Shown piece by piece: positions 6,956 through 15,206 of a stretch of 64,000 nucleotides of DNA. Numbering within the stretch: the stretch's first letter is position 1; every line of letters starts with the position of its first letter. This DNA comes from CAVWGP01 sp963754645 (GTDB lineage Bacteria > Pseudomonadota > Alphaproteobacteria > Bin65), in assembly GCA_963754645.1 (NCBI GenBank), contig CAVWGP010000004.1, forward strand, positions 1,054,001 to 1,118,000. Direction: 5' to 3'. Below the pieces are notes generated by a model. The model saw only the letters and a list, made by a program, of their open reading frames with translations, was not told where the DNA came from and ran no database searches. Made by a program: the position numbers and the translations under genes.

Positions 6956-7759
6956 TTACCGCCCCTCCCATTTCGGCTGGCGTTTTTCGAGGAACGCGTC
7001 GATGCCTTCCTCGGCGTCGCGGGCGAGCATGTTCTCGGTCATGGCCTTGCTGGCATAGTCGTAGGCTTCGGCAAGCGGCATTTCGAGCTGGCGGTAGAAA
7101 GCCTCTTTGCCGATCTTGACCGTGAGCGGCGACTTGCCGGCGATCGTTTTCGCCATTTCGGCCGTGGCCTGTTCGAGCTTGGCCGCGGCGACGACGCGAT
7201 TGACCAGCCCGATCGCCGCGGCATCGGCGGCGCCAACCGCGTCGCCGAGCAATAGCATTTCCATCATTTTCTTGCGCGGCACGTTGCGGCTCGCCGCGAC
7301 CATGGGCGTCGAGCAGAACAATCCGATATTGACGCCGGGCGTACAGAAGGTCGCGGCTTCGGAGGCGACCGCGAGATCGCAGCTTGCCACCAATTGGCAG
7401 CCCGCGGCATAGGCGACGCCTTGCACCTGGGCGATCACCGGTTGCGGCAAGCGGACAATGCTCTGCATCAGCCGGCTGCATTGGCCGAACAAGTTCTCGA
7501 AAAACGGCCGCCCCTTGTTCGCGCGGATCTCCCGGAGATCGTGTCCCGCGCAATAGGCTCCGCCGCTCGCGGCCAATATCACTGCCTTGACCGACCGGTC
7601 GCCCGCAATGGCATCGAGCTGCGCCTGCAGTGCCGCCATCAGCCCGGTCGACAGCGCGTTGAGCGCGGACGGGCGATGGAGCGTCAGGGTGGCGACGCCG
7701 TCGGAGTCGTTGCGCAGCAGGATCGCCTCGGTCGGCGGCGATTTGGGCAAGGCGGTCAT
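6956..7759 (-). CDS. Enoyl-CoA hydratase/isomerase family protein
   Basis: A 267-residue crotonase-fold enzyme starting MTALPKSPPTEAILL. The oxyanion-hole segments are GGAYCAGHDLREI and the middle block GVAYAAGCQLVASCDLAVASEAATFCTPGVNIGLFCS. It has the C-terminal QPKWEGR typical of the group. In place of the two Glu residues of true hydratases, the second catalytic region reads GVNIGLFCS, which suggests an ECHDC3-like or isomerase activity rather than simple hydration. It diverges from the thioesterase gene at 7844 and probably acts on acyl-CoA in lipid or amino acid breakdown. Confidence 0.85.
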   Translation of the reverse strand: MTALPKSPPTEAILLRNDSDGVATLTLHRPSALNALSTGLMAALQAQLDAIAGDRSVKAVILAASGGAYCAGHDLREIRANKGRPFFENLFGQCSRLMQSIVRLPQPVIAQVQGVAYAAGCQLVASCDLAVASEAATFCTPGVNIGLFCSTPMVAASRNVPRKKMMEMLLLGDAVGAADAAAIGLVNRVVAAAKLEQATAEMAKTIAGKSPLTVKIGKEAFYRQLEMPLAEAYDYASKAMTENMLARDAEEGIDAFLEKRQPKWEGR

Positions 7760-7843
7760 CGGTGAATTCCTCGGCGGCCGATGCATTGAACGCCCACCCA
7801 GTGTGCAATAGCTTGCCGGCGACGTAAACCGCCGGAATATCGC

Positions 7844-8281
7844 ATGGCTCGAACATCGCAAGCGCCGCCGCTCGTTTCGGCGGCTGAATTCAATCGCCGG
7901 ATCGCGGCCTATCCCTGGTTCGGCCGTTGGGCCGGCGCCGAGGCCACCGAGATCACGCGCGGCGGCGCCCAGGTGCGCATGGCCATGCGGCCGGAGTTCC
8001 TGCGCCACGGCGATACAGTCGCGGGGCCGATCGTGATGGCGCTGGCCGATATCGCCATGTACGCCGCCGTGATGGGAGTCTCCGAACACGGCGAACGCGC
8101 GGTTACGGCGGACATGACGATGCATTTCCTGCGCCGCCCTTCGGGCGCGGCGCTGGCGGCCAAGGCGCGCATCGTGCGCCAGGGGCGGCGCATGATCGTC
8201 TGCGCCGTCGATGTCTTTGTCGAAGGCGACAGCGCGAGCGTGTGCCACTGCGTCGGCACATACGCCGTGCCGGCCAAGTAG
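7844..8281 (+). CDS. PaaI-family hotdog thioesterase
   Basis: A 145-residue hotdog-fold protein. HGDTVAGPIVMALADIAMYAAVMG (about residues 54-77) is the central helix region, where family thioesterases keep the catalytic Asp/Glu. VTADMTMHFLRRPSGAALAAKARIVRQGRRMI follows, as in the PaaI/YiiD groups. It is predicted to hydrolyse acyl- or aryl-CoA in the cytoplasm. It is divergent from the enoyl-CoA hydratase gene, which fits a shared acyl-CoA theme, and is followed 15 bp later by a conserved hypothetical gene. Confidence 0.85.
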   Translation: MARTSQAPPLVSAAEFNRRIAAYPWFGRWAGAEATEITRGGAQVRMAMRPEFLRHGDTVAGPIVMALADIAMYAAVMGVSEHGERAVTADMTMHFLRRPSGAALAAKARIVRQGRRMIVCAVDVFVEGDSASVCHCVGTYAVPAK

Positions 8282-8296
8282 CGCGGGGCCGGCGAC

Positions 8297-8914
8297 GTGC
8301 CATTGCAAAATCGGGTGACGCCGCCGGGCAGCCTGATCGCGACGCCAGCGCGCGGCGCCTGGATGGGCAATCGCGGCTGCCTGCACGATGCCGAGAAGCA
8401 AATTCGCCGGCAATGGACGGGGCGGCGCTGGATTATTTGCCTGCTCGGGTACAATGAGCGCCACCGCACCGTCATGGCGCCGGGCAAGTATACCGAGCTG
8501 TTTTTTCTCGACGAAGCGACGGCATTGGCCGCGGGGCATCGCCCGTGCTTCGAATGCCGCCACGCCAACGCCCGGCGGTTTGCCGGAATTTGGCGCAGCG
8601 CGACCGGACGCGACAACGACGCCGATGCGATCGACAATGTGTTGCATGCGGAGCGCCGGCTGTCGAACGTGTCGCGCTCGGCACCGCCGCGCGAATTCGC
8701 GGCGAGTTTGCCCGATGGCGCGATCGTCGAACGCGACGAAATGGATGGCTACTGGTTGGTGGCTTTCGGCCGGTTTTGGCGCTGGACGCCGTCGGGTTAC
8801 GATGCGTCGGCGACGATCGATGGCGCGCCGGTCCGACTCGTGACGCCGCCCGCGACAATTGCCGTCATCGCATCCGGTTATCGCCCGCAATGGCACCCCA
8901 GCATTATGTGGTAA
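8297..8914 (+). CDS. Conserved hypothetical protein with CFEC motif
   Basis: A 205-residue protein from a GTG start, 15 bp after the thioesterase gene and likely cotranscribed with it. The N terminus (VTPPGSLIATPARGAWMGNRGCLHD) and ELFFLDEATALAAGHRPCFECRHANARRF (about 67-95) match a hypothetical family I have seen in alphaproteobacteria. The CxxC plus nearby His residues could bind a metal. The C-terminal half (DGAIVERDEMDGYWLVAFGRFWRWTPSGY) resembles an all-beta domain. There is no signal peptide and no assigned function. Confidence 0.75.
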   Translation: MPLQNRVTPPGSLIATPARGAWMGNRGCLHDAEKQIRRQWTGRRWIICLLGYNERHRTVMAPGKYTELFFLDEATALAAGHRPCFECRHANARRFAGIWRSATGRDNDADAIDNVLHAERRLSNVSRSAPPREFAASLPDGAIVERDEMDGYWLVAFGRFWRWTPSGYDASATIDGAPVRLVTPPATIAVIASGYRPQWHPSIMW

Positions 8915-8962
8915 TATAATACCAGGCAATGTACGGTGTTGAAAACCCTATATTTGATGAGA

Positions 8963-8991
8963 TTGACTTTCGCCGTTTCGCTGCCATATTG
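8963..8991 (+). promoter_or_regulatory. Promoter of rplM-rpsI
   Basis: TTGACT (8963-8968) is followed at 16 bp by CATATT, or at 17 bp by ATATTG (8985-8991). Transcription would begin near 8997, only about ten bases before the leader hairpin at 9006 and about 80 bp before rplM. Confidence 0.65.
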
Positions 8992-9005
8992 CGCCCGTCG
9001 CGACC

Positions 9006-9042
9006 GGGTGCCGCTCGATTGAGCCGGCACCCTATTATTTTT
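9006..9042 (+). promoter_or_regulatory. Terminator-like leader hairpin upstream of rplM
   Basis: GGGTGCCG-CTC (9006-9016) pairs with GAG-C-CGGCACCC (9021-9032), 11 bp with one bulged C and a GATT loop, followed by TATTATTTTT. It lies between the promoter and rplM, in the transcript. It could be an attenuator, an autoregulatory ribosomal-protein binding site, or a terminator for upstream transcription. The sequence cannot separate these. Confidence 0.6.
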
Positions 9043-9076
9043 CGCCGAAACGACTGACCGATTGCGAAAGTGCGCC

Positions 9077-9547
9077 ATGAAAACGTTTTCCGCCACGCCC
9101 AAGGATATCGAAAAGAAGTGGATTCTGATCGATGCCCAGGATGCCGTGCTCGGCCGCCTGGCCGTGATCACGGCCGACATCCTGCGCGGCAAGCACAAGA
9201 CCACGTTCACGCCGCACATGGATTGCGGCGATCACGTCGTCATCGTCAATGCCGAGAAGATCCATCTCACCGGCCGGAAACGCGAGCGGAAGCTCTACCA
9301 CTGGCACACCGGTTATCCCGGCGGCATCAAAGAGCGGACGGCCGATAAAATCCTGGGCGGCAAGCACCCGGAGCGCGTCATCATGAGCGCCGTGCGCCGC
9401 ATGATCCCGGTCAATCCGCTCGGCCGCGAGCAGCTCGGCAATCTCCGCGTCTATACGGGAATCAAGCACCCACACGAGGCGCAGAATCCGGTGAAGCTCG
9501 ATCTCGGCAAGCTGAATAGCAAGAACATGAAGAGGGTACCGCAATGA
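9077..9547 (+). CDS. rplM: 50S ribosomal protein L13
   Basis: A 156-residue L13 starting MKTFSATPKDIEKKWILIDA. It has VLGRLAVITADILRGKHKTTFTPHMDCGDHVVIVNAEKI and the C-terminal SAVRRMIPVNPLGREQLGNLRVYTG block. I chose the ATG at 9077 over an in-frame TTG at 9062 because family proteins start there. It is the first gene of the rplM-rpsI operon and overlaps rpsI by 4 bp (ATGA), which implies coupled translation. Confidence 0.97.
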   Translation: MKTFSATPKDIEKKWILIDAQDAVLGRLAVITADILRGKHKTTFTPHMDCGDHVVIVNAEKIHLTGRKRERKLYHWHTGYPGGIKERTADKILGGKHPERVIMSAVRRMIPVNPLGREQLGNLRVYTGIKHPHEAQNPVKLDLGKLNSKNMKRVPQ

Positions 9548-10035
9548 GCCCGACCAATATCCAGAGCGGCGGTACGCTCGCCGACGTGATGCCGGGCGCG
9601 GCACAGCCGGTCAAAGCGCCGGCGCCGGTTCAGCCCAAGCGCGATCAATGGGGCAGGGCCTATGCCACGGGCAAGCGCAAGAACGCCATCGCGCGCGTAT
9701 GGCTCAAGCCGGGCACGGGCAAATTCTTGATCAACGGCCGCGAAATCACCGTTTATTTCGCGCGCCCGGTGTTGCGCATGCTGCTGGCGCAACCGTTCGA
9801 CATTGCCAACCGCAAGGATCAGTTCGACGTGATGTGCACGGTCAGCGGCGGCGGACTTTCGGGCCAGGCCGGCGCGGTCAGGCTCGGCATCTCCAAGGCG
9901 CTGACGCTCTATGAACCGGGCCTGCGGCCGGTGCTGAAAAAGGGCGGCTTCCTAACGCGCGATGCGCGCGTCGTCGAGCGCAAGAAATACGGCCGCGCCA
10001 AGGCGCGCCGCCAATTCCAGTTCTCGAAGCGCTAG
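9544..10035 (+). CDS. rpsI: 30S ribosomal protein S9
   Basis: A 163-residue S9. The first 35 residues are an Ala/Pro-rich extension common in alphaproteobacteria. The core runs from GRAYATGKRKNAIARVWLKPG to SGGGLSGQAGAVRLGISKAL, and the invariant C-terminal tail is KKYGRAKARRQFQFSKR, which reaches the P-site tRNA in the small subunit. It is translationally coupled to rplM, and an intrinsic terminator follows at 10065. Confidence 0.97.
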   Translation: MSPTNIQSGGTLADVMPGAAQPVKAPAPVQPKRDQWGRAYATGKRKNAIARVWLKPGTGKFLINGREITVYFARPVLRMLLAQPFDIANRKDQFDVMCTVSGGGLSGQAGAVRLGISKALTLYEPGLRPVLKKGGFLTRDARVVERKKYGRAKARRQFQFSKR

Positions 10036-10064
10036 ACGCCGCCCAAAAGCGGTGTTTTCCGGAC

Positions 10065-10105
10065 AAGGCCGGGCGCTTCGAAAGAGCCGCCCGGCCTTTA
10101 TTTTT
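10065..10105 (+). terminator. Intrinsic terminator of rplM-rpsI
   Basis: AAGGCCGGGCG (10065-10075) pairs with CGCCCGGCCTT (10088-10098). A 12-nt loop separates the arms and TATTTTT follows. It is placed 29 bp after the rpsI stop. The 3' arm overlaps the stop codon of the convergent gene at 10098. Confidence 0.85.
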
Positions 10106-10442
10106 CCGGCGGCTCCGAAGGCTTGGCGATTTCGACAAGGAGTTGGGATTTGAGAACGGCGAGCGAGCGGCGGATGCGCGCCTTGGGCAGCGGTCCGAAA
10201 CCGAAGGTGGTGCCCCAAATAAGGACCGTGGATTTGCCGTCGTCGATGCGCTGCACGACGATGGCGAACCGGCAAGCATTGCGGAAGAACATGTCAAGGA
10301 TGCCGATGCGTTCGCGAATGAAGAACGTGTTGTTCTGCACGCCCGTGATGCTCCAGGTCGGCGTCATCACGGACCGACGACAAGCGTCCCACGCTTCTTC
10401 ATAGGATTTGTCGACGGCAATTGTTTCGGTGTATCTGGCCAC
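10098..10442 (-). CDS. Hypothetical protein, 114 aa
   Basis: Small protein read from a GTG start (MARYTETIAVDKSYEEAWDACRRS). It is convergent with rpsI and divergent from argC. No signal peptide is obvious; the N terminus VDKSYEEAWDACRRSV followed by alternating strands and FGFGPLPKARIRRSLAVLKSQL could be a small alpha/beta or SRPBCC-like fold, but that is a guess. The frame is intact and codon use matches the neighbours. No family is recognised. Confidence 0.6.
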   Translation of the reverse strand: MARYTETIAVDKSYEEAWDACRRSVMTPTWSITGVQNNTFFIRERIGILDMFFRNACRFAIVVQRIDDGKSTVLIWGTTFGFGPLPKARIRRSLAVLKSQLLVEIAKPSEPPEK

Positions 10443-10535
10443 GGCTCGACGCTTTGACGACGATCAAGGAACGGGCCGCACCATAATGGAAATCGGCGGA
10501 TTGGCCATAGTCCGCTCCTGGAACTGAGGTTCAAC

Positions 10536-11588
10536 ATGGCGACGAACAGCAATGCGGTGAGAATCGGAATACTCGGAGCGAGCGGCTACACGGGCGCGGA
10601 ATTGTTGCGCTTGCTCGCGCGCCATCCGCAGGCCGAGATTCGATTGCTGACCGCCAACGCCAAGGCCGGCAAGACGATCGCCGAAGTCTTTCCCCATCTC
10701 GCCGGCATGGATTTGCCGACGCTGATCAAGGTCGAGGACGCCGATTGGTCCAAGCTCGATGTCGTGTTCTGCGCCCTGCCGCACGGCACGACGCAGGACA
10801 TCGTCGCCAAGCTGCCGCGCCATCTCAAGATCGTCGATCTTTCGGCCGACTTCCGCTTGGCCGACGTCGAGACTTACGCGAAATGGTACGGCCACGCCCA
10901 CAAGGCGCCGGACATTCAAAAGGAAGCGGTTTACGGCGTCACCGAGTTGGCGCGCGATGCGATCAGGAAGACGCGGCTCGTCGCCAATCCCGGTTGCTAT
11001 CCCACCGCGGCGCAGCTTCCGCTGGTGCCGTTGGTCGAGGCCAAGGCGATCGACGCGAGCGACATCATAATCGATGCCAAATCCGGCGTGAGCGGCGCCG
11101 GCCGCGAGGCGAAGGAGGCGAACCTGTTCGCCGAGATCGGCGAAGGCGTGCATCCTTACAACATCGCCAATCACCGCCACGCGCCGGAAATCGAGCAGGC
11201 GCTTTCGCAGGCCGCCGGCACGCCGATCCTGGTCAATTTCACGCCGCACATGATGCCGATAAATCGCGGCATCGAAGAATCGATCTATGTCCGGCTGCAC
11301 AACGGCGCCACCGCCGACGATCTGCGGGCGACGCTGGCCAAGCGCTATGCCGGCGAGCCGTTCGTGCGCGTGGTGCCGAAGGGCGTCACGCCGCAGACGC
11401 GGCACGTGCGCGGCTCGAACCACGTCCTGATCGGCGTGTTCGCGGACCGGCTGCCGGGACGGGCGATCATCGTCTCGGTCGAGGACAATCTCGTCAAGGG
11501 CGCCTCGGGCCAGGCGATTCAGAACATGAACGTCATGGTCGGCTTGCCCGAAACCACGGCGCTCGAACAGCAGCCGCTGTTTCCGTAG
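10536..11588 (+). CDS. argC: N-acetyl-gamma-glutamyl-phosphate reductase
   Basis: A 350-residue ArgC that reduces N-acetylglutamyl phosphate to the semialdehyde with NADPH in arginine synthesis. It shows the Rossmann motif GILGASGYTGAELLRLLARHP (residues 10-30), the active-site Cys in ANPGCYPTAAQLPL, SGVSGAGR, and PHMMPINRGI near the C terminus. Its position right after rplM-rpsI is the standard alphaproteobacterial arrangement. It is followed 13 bp later by the gamma-carbonic-anhydrase-like gene, probably in one transcript. Confidence 0.96.
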   Translation: MATNSNAVRIGILGASGYTGAELLRLLARHPQAEIRLLTANAKAGKTIAEVFPHLAGMDLPTLIKVEDADWSKLDVVFCALPHGTTQDIVAKLPRHLKIVDLSADFRLADVETYAKWYGHAHKAPDIQKEAVYGVTELARDAIRKTRLVANPGCYPTAAQLPLVPLVEAKAIDASDIIIDAKSGVSGAGREAKEANLFAEIGEGVHPYNIANHRHAPEIEQALSQAAGTPILVNFTPHMMPINRGIEESIYVRLHNGATADDLRATLAKRYAGEPFVRVVPKGVTPQTRHVRGSNHVLIGVFADRLPGRAIIVSVEDNLVKGASGQAIQNMNVMVGLPETTALEQQPLFP

Positions 11589-11601
11589 GAGAAGTGGCGC
11601 C

Positions 11602-12162
11602 ATGGCATTGATCGTTCCGTTTTTCGGCAAGACGCCGCGCATCGCGCCGTCGGCCTTTGTCGCGCCCAACGCAACGTTGATCGGCGATGTCGAGATCGGC
11701 GAGGGTAGCTCGATCTGGTACGGCTGCGTGCTGCGCGCCGATCACCAGCCGGTGCGCGTCGGCCGCAACACGAATATCCAGGACGGCACCGTCGTCCACA
11801 TCGACAGCGCGCGCTACGGCACCACGATCGGCAACAACATCCTGATCGGCCATCTGGCGCTGATCCACGCCTGCACGATCGAGGACGATTGCGTCATCGG
11901 CATGAAGGCCTGCGTCATGGACCTCGCCGTCGTCGAAAAGGGCGCGATGGTGGCGGCGGGCGCGGTGGTGACGCCGGGCAAGCGCGTCAAATCCGGGCAG
12001 ATCTGGGCCGGCAGCCCGGCCAAATACTGGCGCGATTTGACGGACGCGGACCGCGCGAATTTTTCCGGCATGACGAAAGGCTACGTGCTGCTGGCGCAGC
12101 AGAACCGCGAAGCCTGCGAGGCCGCCGGCTACGGCGAGCGGCGGGCCAAGGCGGCTGAGTAG
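11602..12162 (+). CDS. Gamma-carbonic anhydrase family (left-handed beta-helix) protein
   Basis: A 186-residue hexapeptide-repeat protein with the YrdA/PaaY-like layout. It starts with APSAFVAPNATLIGDVEIGEGSSIWYGCVLRAD, and the metal-site His residues lie in the VVHID, IGHLALIHACTI region. GSPAKYWRDLT precedes the C-terminal helix. These trimers bind Zn or Fe; some hydrate CO2, many are of unknown activity. It lies between argC and the Rieske oxygenase genes and could be cotranscribed with either. Confidence 0.88.
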   Translation: MALIVPFFGKTPRIAPSAFVAPNATLIGDVEIGEGSSIWYGCVLRADHQPVRVGRNTNIQDGTVVHIDSARYGTTIGNNILIGHLALIHACTIEDDCVIGMKACVMDLAVVEKGAMVAAGAVVTPGKRVKSGQIWAGSPAKYWRDLTDADRANFSGMTKGYVLLAQQNREACEAAGYGERRAKAAE

Positions 12163-12248
12163 GAAACGTCGCGCCTTTGGCATTGGCAGCGCGCGACTCG
12201 CGCGCTAGCTTTCGCCCGGTCCGGCCGCCAACGGATCGGGAGGAATGC

Positions 12249-13562
12249 GTGGGACGCTATAGCATCAAAGATCTGCAAGGCATGGTCGAGGCCGACCGGG
12301 TCCATCGCCTGGTTTACAACGATCCGGAAATTTTCGAGCTGGAGATGGAGCGCATCTTCAGCCGCAATTGGATTTATGCCGGGCACGAGAGCCAGGTGAA
12401 AAATCCCGGCGATTACTGGACCGTGCTGATCGGCAAGCAGCCGATGATCCTGATCCGGCACGACGACGGCAAGGTCCACGTCCTGTACAACCGCTGCCCG
12501 CATCGCGGCAACACGCTGCTCGGCAATCGGCACGGCACGATCGACAAGAGCATCATCTGCTCCTATCACGCGTGGCAATTCCATTGCGACGGCACGGCCA
12601 AGGCGATCCCGCTCGCCAAGGGCTACGAAGGCACCAAGCTCGATCCGGCGAGCGCGGCGTGCAATATCAAGCGCGCGCCGCGCGTCGCGAATTATCGCGG
12701 CTTCGTGTTCGCCAGCCTCGCCGAGGACGGGCCGTCGCTGCTCGAATGGCTCGGCCCGTCCAAGCTCGGCATCGACCAGATGTGCGACCGCGCGCCGGAC
12801 GGCGAGGTCGAGATCGTGCCGACCTGCTTCCGCGTCATGCAGCAATCGAACTGGAAATTCTTCCTCGAAAATCAGCTCGACGTGGCGCACGCCGTGGTGA
12901 CGCACGAATCGACCGGCCGCGCCGCGCTCGAAGTCGAAGAACAGGTCAAGCAGCGCGACGGCAGCGTGCCGCTCGATTATCATTTTCTCTCGGGCTTCAC
13001 CCTTCCGCTCGGCGCCTGGGATAAGATGACGACGGCGAACTATCCGCGCGGCCATTCCTTGCTCGAAGGCTATATGAGCCTGCGCCCGCAAGACCCGCTG
13101 TCGCTGGAATACGAGGGCATTTTGAAGCGCCGCCATGGCGAGACGCGCGCCAACGAAATTCTCGACATGAACATCCATCACGCCATCGTCTATCCGATCC
13201 TGTCGCTGCAGCCGCCATTGCAGCAATTGCGCGCGATCCGGCCGATCGCGGCCGACAAGACGCTGACGGAGATCTGGCACTTCCGGCTGAAGGGCGCGCC
13301 CGAGGGCATCTATCGCCGCGCGCTCGGCTACTACAATCTCGTCAACTCGCCTTCGACCATGGTCAATGCCGACGATCTGTGGAATTTCCGCAAGCAGCAC
13401 GAAGGCTTGAACTCCGACGGCGGCGATTGGGTGAGTTTCCATCGCTATCACGGCCAGGACGACGAAACCGACGGTTCGATCCGCACCCGCATCGGCACCA
13501 GCGAGGCGCCGCTGCGCAATTATTTCCAGGCTTGGGCCAGCTACATGACGGCGGGAAACTGA
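12249..13562 (+). CDS. Aromatic-ring-hydroxylating dioxygenase, alpha (Rieske) subunit
   Basis: A 437-residue terminal oxygenase large subunit. The Rieske [2Fe-2S] ligands are Cys83, His85, Cys104 and His107 (C-x-H-x18-C-x2-H). The mononuclear iron site is DVAHAVVTH, with Asp211, His214 and His219. I chose GTG at 12249, which has GGGAGGA just upstream, over an in-frame ATG at 12177. The beta subunit follows 4 bp later. Family members use O2 and electrons from a reductase to dihydroxylate aromatic rings. No ferredoxin or reductase gene is in the window, so electrons must come from elsewhere. The substrate cannot be read from the sequence. Confidence 0.92.
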   Translation: MGRYSIKDLQGMVEADRVHRLVYNDPEIFELEMERIFSRNWIYAGHESQVKNPGDYWTVLIGKQPMILIRHDDGKVHVLYNRCPHRGNTLLGNRHGTIDKSIICSYHAWQFHCDGTAKAIPLAKGYEGTKLDPASAACNIKRAPRVANYRGFVFASLAEDGPSLLEWLGPSKLGIDQMCDRAPDGEVEIVPTCFRVMQQSNWKFFLENQLDVAHAVVTHESTGRAALEVEEQVKQRDGSVPLDYHFLSGFTLPLGAWDKMTTANYPRGHSLLEGYMSLRPQDPLSLEYEGILKRRHGETRANEILDMNIHHAIVYPILSLQPPLQQLRAIRPIAADKTLTEIWHFRLKGAPEGIYRRALGYYNLVNSPSTMVNADDLWNFRKQHEGLNSDGGDWVSFHRYHGQDDETDGSIRTRIGTSEAPLRNYFQAWASYMTAGN

Positions 13563-13566
13563 CGCC

Positions 13567-14118
13567 ATGATCGTCGTTCCCGCACCCAAGCCGCTCGCGG
13601 CACCCGGCGCCGAGCCGCTGCGCGCCGCCGCGGTGTCGCTCGAAACCCAGCGCGCCGTCGAGCAATTCCTCTACCGCCAATCGGAGTGTCTCGATACCAA
13701 GCGCTGGCAGGACTTCATCGACCTGTTCGCCGATGACGGAATTTATTGGATGCCCGCCGATCCGGCCCACGCCAGCGGCGACGGCGTGCCGAGCATTTTC
13801 TACGAAGATCGCGCGATGATGACGATCCGCATGAAACGCATGGCGCATCCGCGCGCCTGGTCGCAGAAGACCGAGTGGGGCCTGAGCCACGTCGTCTCGA
13901 ACGTCGTCGTCACCGACGCCGGCGCGGCGAGCGGCGCCATCGTCTGCCGCTCGCGATTCTATATGATGGAGTTCCGGCGCGACGCGGTGCGCAATTTCGC
14001 CGGCTCCTACGTTCATCGCTTGGTCAAGGCGCCGGACGGCTATCGCATCACGCTACAGCGCGTCGATATGGTCAATGCCGATGCGCCCTACGACTACGTG
14101 CTCCAGGCCTGGGTTTAG
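13567..14118 (+). CDS. Aromatic-ring-hydroxylating dioxygenase, beta subunit
   Basis: A 183-residue small subunit with the SnoaL/NTF2-like cone fold. The segment VEQFLYRQSECLDTKRWQDFIDLFADDGIYWMPA (about 35-68) is diagnostic, followed by RMKRMAHPRAWSQ and the C-terminal ITLQRVDMVNADAPYDYVLQAWV. It has no catalytic metal and builds the alpha3beta3 oxygenase. It sits 4 bp after the alpha subunit and 10 bp before the aldolase gene, in the same operon. Confidence 0.92.
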   Translation: MIVVPAPKPLAAPGAEPLRAAAVSLETQRAVEQFLYRQSECLDTKRWQDFIDLFADDGIYWMPADPAHASGDGVPSIFYEDRAMMTIRMKRMAHPRAWSQKTEWGLSHVVSNVVVTDAGAASGAIVCRSRFYMMEFRRDAVRNFAGSYVHRLVKAPDGYRITLQRVDMVNADAPYDYVLQAWV

Positions 14119-14128
14119 CGAGGCAACG

Positions 14129-15166
14129 ATGCAGCCGGTCGATCTCAGGTCCGACACCGTCACCTTGCCGTCGGAGGAAATGCGCGCCGCGATGGCGCGG
14201 GCGCCGGTCGGCGACGACCAGTACGGCGAGGATCCCACGGTCAACGAATTGCAAGCGCGCGTCGCCGAACTGCTCGGCAAGGAAGCCGCGCTGTTCGTGC
14301 CCAGCGGGACGATGGCCAACCAGATCGCGCTCAAGCTGCTGACCCGGCCGGGCGACGAGGTCGTCGTCGGCGACGAGGCGCATATCGTTTGGCACGAAGC
14401 CGGCGCCTCGGCCGCCAACTCCGGCGTGCAATTCAGCGTCGCGGGCCGCGGCGGATTGTTTTCGGCAGACGATCTCAACTGCGTCTTCAAGCCGCGGGGC
14501 CATGTCGTGTTTCCGGCGACGTCGCTCGTCGCCATCGAGAACACACATAATCGCGGCGGCGGCCTGATTTTTCCGCAAGCCGCCGTCCAGGCGATCTGCG
14601 ACCGCGCCAGGCAATTGGGCCTCAACAGCTATTGCGACGGGGCGCGCTTGTTCAATGTGTCGGCGGCGACCGGCCAAGGCCTCGCGGATCTTGCCAAGCC
14701 TTTCGACATGATCTCGGTCGCCTTGTCGAAGGGGCTCGGCTGCCCGGTCGGCAGTCTGATCGCGGGGTCGCGCGCGCAAATCGTGCAGGCGGTGCGCCAG
14801 CGGCGCATGTTCGGCGGCGGTATGCGCCAAGCCGGCATCCTGGCGGCGGCCGGCCTCTATGCGCTGCGGCACAATCTCGGCCGGCTGACCGAAGACCACG
14901 CCAATGCCAAATTGCTGGCCGAGCGCCTCGCGCGGCTGAAAGGGATCGAGCTGGCGCTCGAAACCGTGCAAACCAACATCGTGATTTTCCGCATGGCCGC
15001 GGGCGCGCCCGATGCGGCGCGTGTCGTTCAGGCGGCGAAGGAAAAAGGCGTGCTGCTGTCCGCGTTCGGACCGCGCACCTTGCGGGCGACCACGCATCTT
15101 AATGTGAGCCGGGCGCAATCCGTCCATGCGGCCGATGTCATGGCGCAACTCGCCGCGTCGTGGTGA
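14129..15166 (+). CDS. ltaE: Threonine aldolase-like (beta-eliminating lyase family) PLP enzyme
   Basis: A 345-residue fold-type I PLP enzyme. It begins with VDLRSDTVTLPSEEMRAAM and then APVGDDQYGEDPTVNELQ, the standard threonine aldolase N terminus. CDGARLFN carries the PLP-contacting Asp and Arg, and VALSKGLGCPVGSLIAG holds the Schiff-base Lys. The family splits L-threonine or other beta-hydroxy amino acids into glycine and an aldehyde. Its place between dioxygenase subunits and an SDR suggests it may act on a beta-hydroxy-alpha-amino acid in a catabolic route. That is inference. Confidence 0.88.
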   Translation: MQPVDLRSDTVTLPSEEMRAAMARAPVGDDQYGEDPTVNELQARVAELLGKEAALFVPSGTMANQIALKLLTRPGDEVVVGDEAHIVWHEAGASAANSGVQFSVAGRGGLFSADDLNCVFKPRGHVVFPATSLVAIENTHNRGGGLIFPQAAVQAICDRARQLGLNSYCDGARLFNVSAATGQGLADLAKPFDMISVALSKGLGCPVGSLIAGSRAQIVQAVRQRRMFGGGMRQAGILAAAGLYALRHNLGRLTEDHANAKLLAERLARLKGIELALETVQTNIVIFRMAAGAPDAARVVQAAKEKGVLLSAFGPRTLRATTHLNVSRAQSVHAADVMAQLAASW

Positions 15167-15206
15167 GCCTGCGGCGCTCGCCGTCCAATTCATTGAGAGA
15201 CAAACG

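Noticed and set aside
7761..8929. Minus-strand extension upstream of the enoyl-CoA hydratase (657-codon frame)
   Set aside because: The first 390 codons are shadow of the thioesterase and CFEC genes; the enzyme starts at 7759.
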